From positions 1 through 5,787 of the forward strand of contig JAPYTY010000147.1 of NCBI GenBank assembly GCA_029942065.1: 5,787 nt of DNA, written 5' to 3'. The notes under the pieces were generated by a model. The model searched no databases and had not been told where the DNA came from. It saw only the letters and a program-made list of their open reading frames with translations. This document shows, one piece after another, positions 5,353 through 5,787 of this stretch (positions are counted from its first letter, which is position 1; every line of letters starts with the position of its first letter). The translations under genes were made by a program, and so were the position numbers. Source of the stretch: Acidobacteriota bacterium. GTDB taxonomy: Bacteria; Acidobacteriota; UBA6911; RPQK01; JADFOI01.

Positions 5353-5739
5353 AACAGGGGCATGTGAAATCTAACGAAAACCAACGAAAACGTTTTGGTT
5401 TCAGGGTTTTCGCCGCTTTCAACGAGTGCTTTCTACCGATATCCGACAGGTTTCTAACTGGACGATAACTGGACGACACTTCAAGAGGATCACCGGAACA
5501 ATCAGGGGGCTGATTGTCAGGAGCTGGGAAAAAGGAAATACAACGGTAGGAGTCGCGTCGTGATTTAACTCCTAAGAATGAAGGCAAATAGACAGCACAG
5601 TTTTGAAGACAACCCAGCCAGATTTTGAGTTTAGTGCCCGATTCACTCGATTTGAACATCATGGGGTTGCTTTGCCCCAGACATGATTGCCTTTGAACTT
5701 GGTTGAAGGTGTTTCTTATTTCTCCCGGCTTACTGACCT
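5353..5739. other. End of putative integrated element, no convincing gene
   Basis: This stretch next to the tRNA break contains two short tandem repeats: AACGAAAAC at 5373-5381 and 5383-5391 (10-bp period), and AACTGGACGA at 5456-5465 and 5467-5476 (11-bp period). Such near-helical spacing is typical of recombinase arm-binding sites. A hairpin TGGGG (5662-5666) / CCCCA (5675-5679) lies near the right end. The open frame on the minus strand here has no ribosome-binding site and runs into the tRNA fragment, so it is not called. Confidence 0.5.
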
Positions 5740-5787
5740 ATGGCAAACGACGAACTTCTCAACCAGCTCATCGATGAGACGAGGCAC
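5740..5787 (+). CDS. Partial CDS, N-terminus only, unknown function
   Basis: From ATG 5740 an open frame reads MANDELLNQLIDETRH and runs off the window. An in-frame TGA at 5734-5736 blocks extension upstream. The codons and the hydrophilic, helix-like start look gene-like, but no good Shine-Dalgarno sequence precedes it and 16 residues are too few to assign a family. It would be a gene carried by the putative element to the right of the tRNA fragment. Confidence 0.45.
   Translation, partial: MANDELLNQLIDETRH

Noticed and set aside
5333..5662. 109-codon open frame on the minus strand
   Set aside because: It has no ribosome-binding site before its ATG, no recognisable domain, and its 3' end overlaps the tRNA-Leu fragment. 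The stretch is better explained as att-flanking non-coding sequence.
1..5787. CRISPR array
   Set aside because: The three related repeats are more than 1 kb apart with genes between them. There is no regularly spaced repeat-spacer pattern and no cas gene.

Overview
The window reads as a bacterial chromosome segment from an environmental lineage that I cannot name. The two metabolic loci are GC-rich, bacterial-type Shine-Dalgarno sites precede the Fe-S and molybdenum genes, and the long non-coding stretches are full of mobile-element debris and palindromic repeats. Nothing in the sequence fixes the phylum. A member of a large-genome lineage such as Desulfobacterota or a similar group is only a guess.

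Layout. Bases 1-440 hold the start of a possible leftward gene cut by the window edge, a cluster of palindromes (118-177), the first copy of a dispersed repeat (219-280), and a leftward-pointing remnant of an IS6-family transposase end (314-420). A ribonuclease D gene (rnd, 521-1681) with a complete DEDDy exonuclease domain and two HRDC regions follows. Immediately after its stop lies a second IS6-type end (1685-1835) pointing the opposite way, so rnd sits between two inverted, decayed IS ends. This second remnant runs into repeat copy 2 (1813-1879).

Bases 2119-4818 form a two-gene operon for an isoquinoline 1-oxidoreductase (IorAB)-type molybdenum hydroxylase: a small protein with two [2Fe-2S] clusters and a Tat-exported molybdopterin-binding subunit. 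The pair should act together as a heterodimer that hydroxylates an N-heterocycle or aldehyde outside the cytoplasm and passes electrons through the two Fe-S clusters to an acceptor not encoded here. The large subunit appears to lack the family's usual C-terminal catalytic glutamate. Downstream is a cluster of three hairpins with identical 8-bp stem geometry, one with paired compensatory changes, interleaved with a larger imperfect inverted repeat (4824-5076).

The right end (5174-5787) contains repeat copy 3, then a 3' fragment of a leftward tRNA-Leu(UAA) gene broken at the anticodon stem, then about 390 bp with short tandem repeats and no convincing gene, and finally the first 16 codons of a rightward CDS. 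This looks like an integration junction (att site) with the integrated element lying to the right, mostly outside the window.

The most unusual pattern is the three-copy dispersed repeat. It has a 19-nt invariant core, an exactly conserved 21-nt gap, and then a directly repeated heptamer that is identical within each copy but differs between copies (GGGCACA in two, GGTTACA in one).
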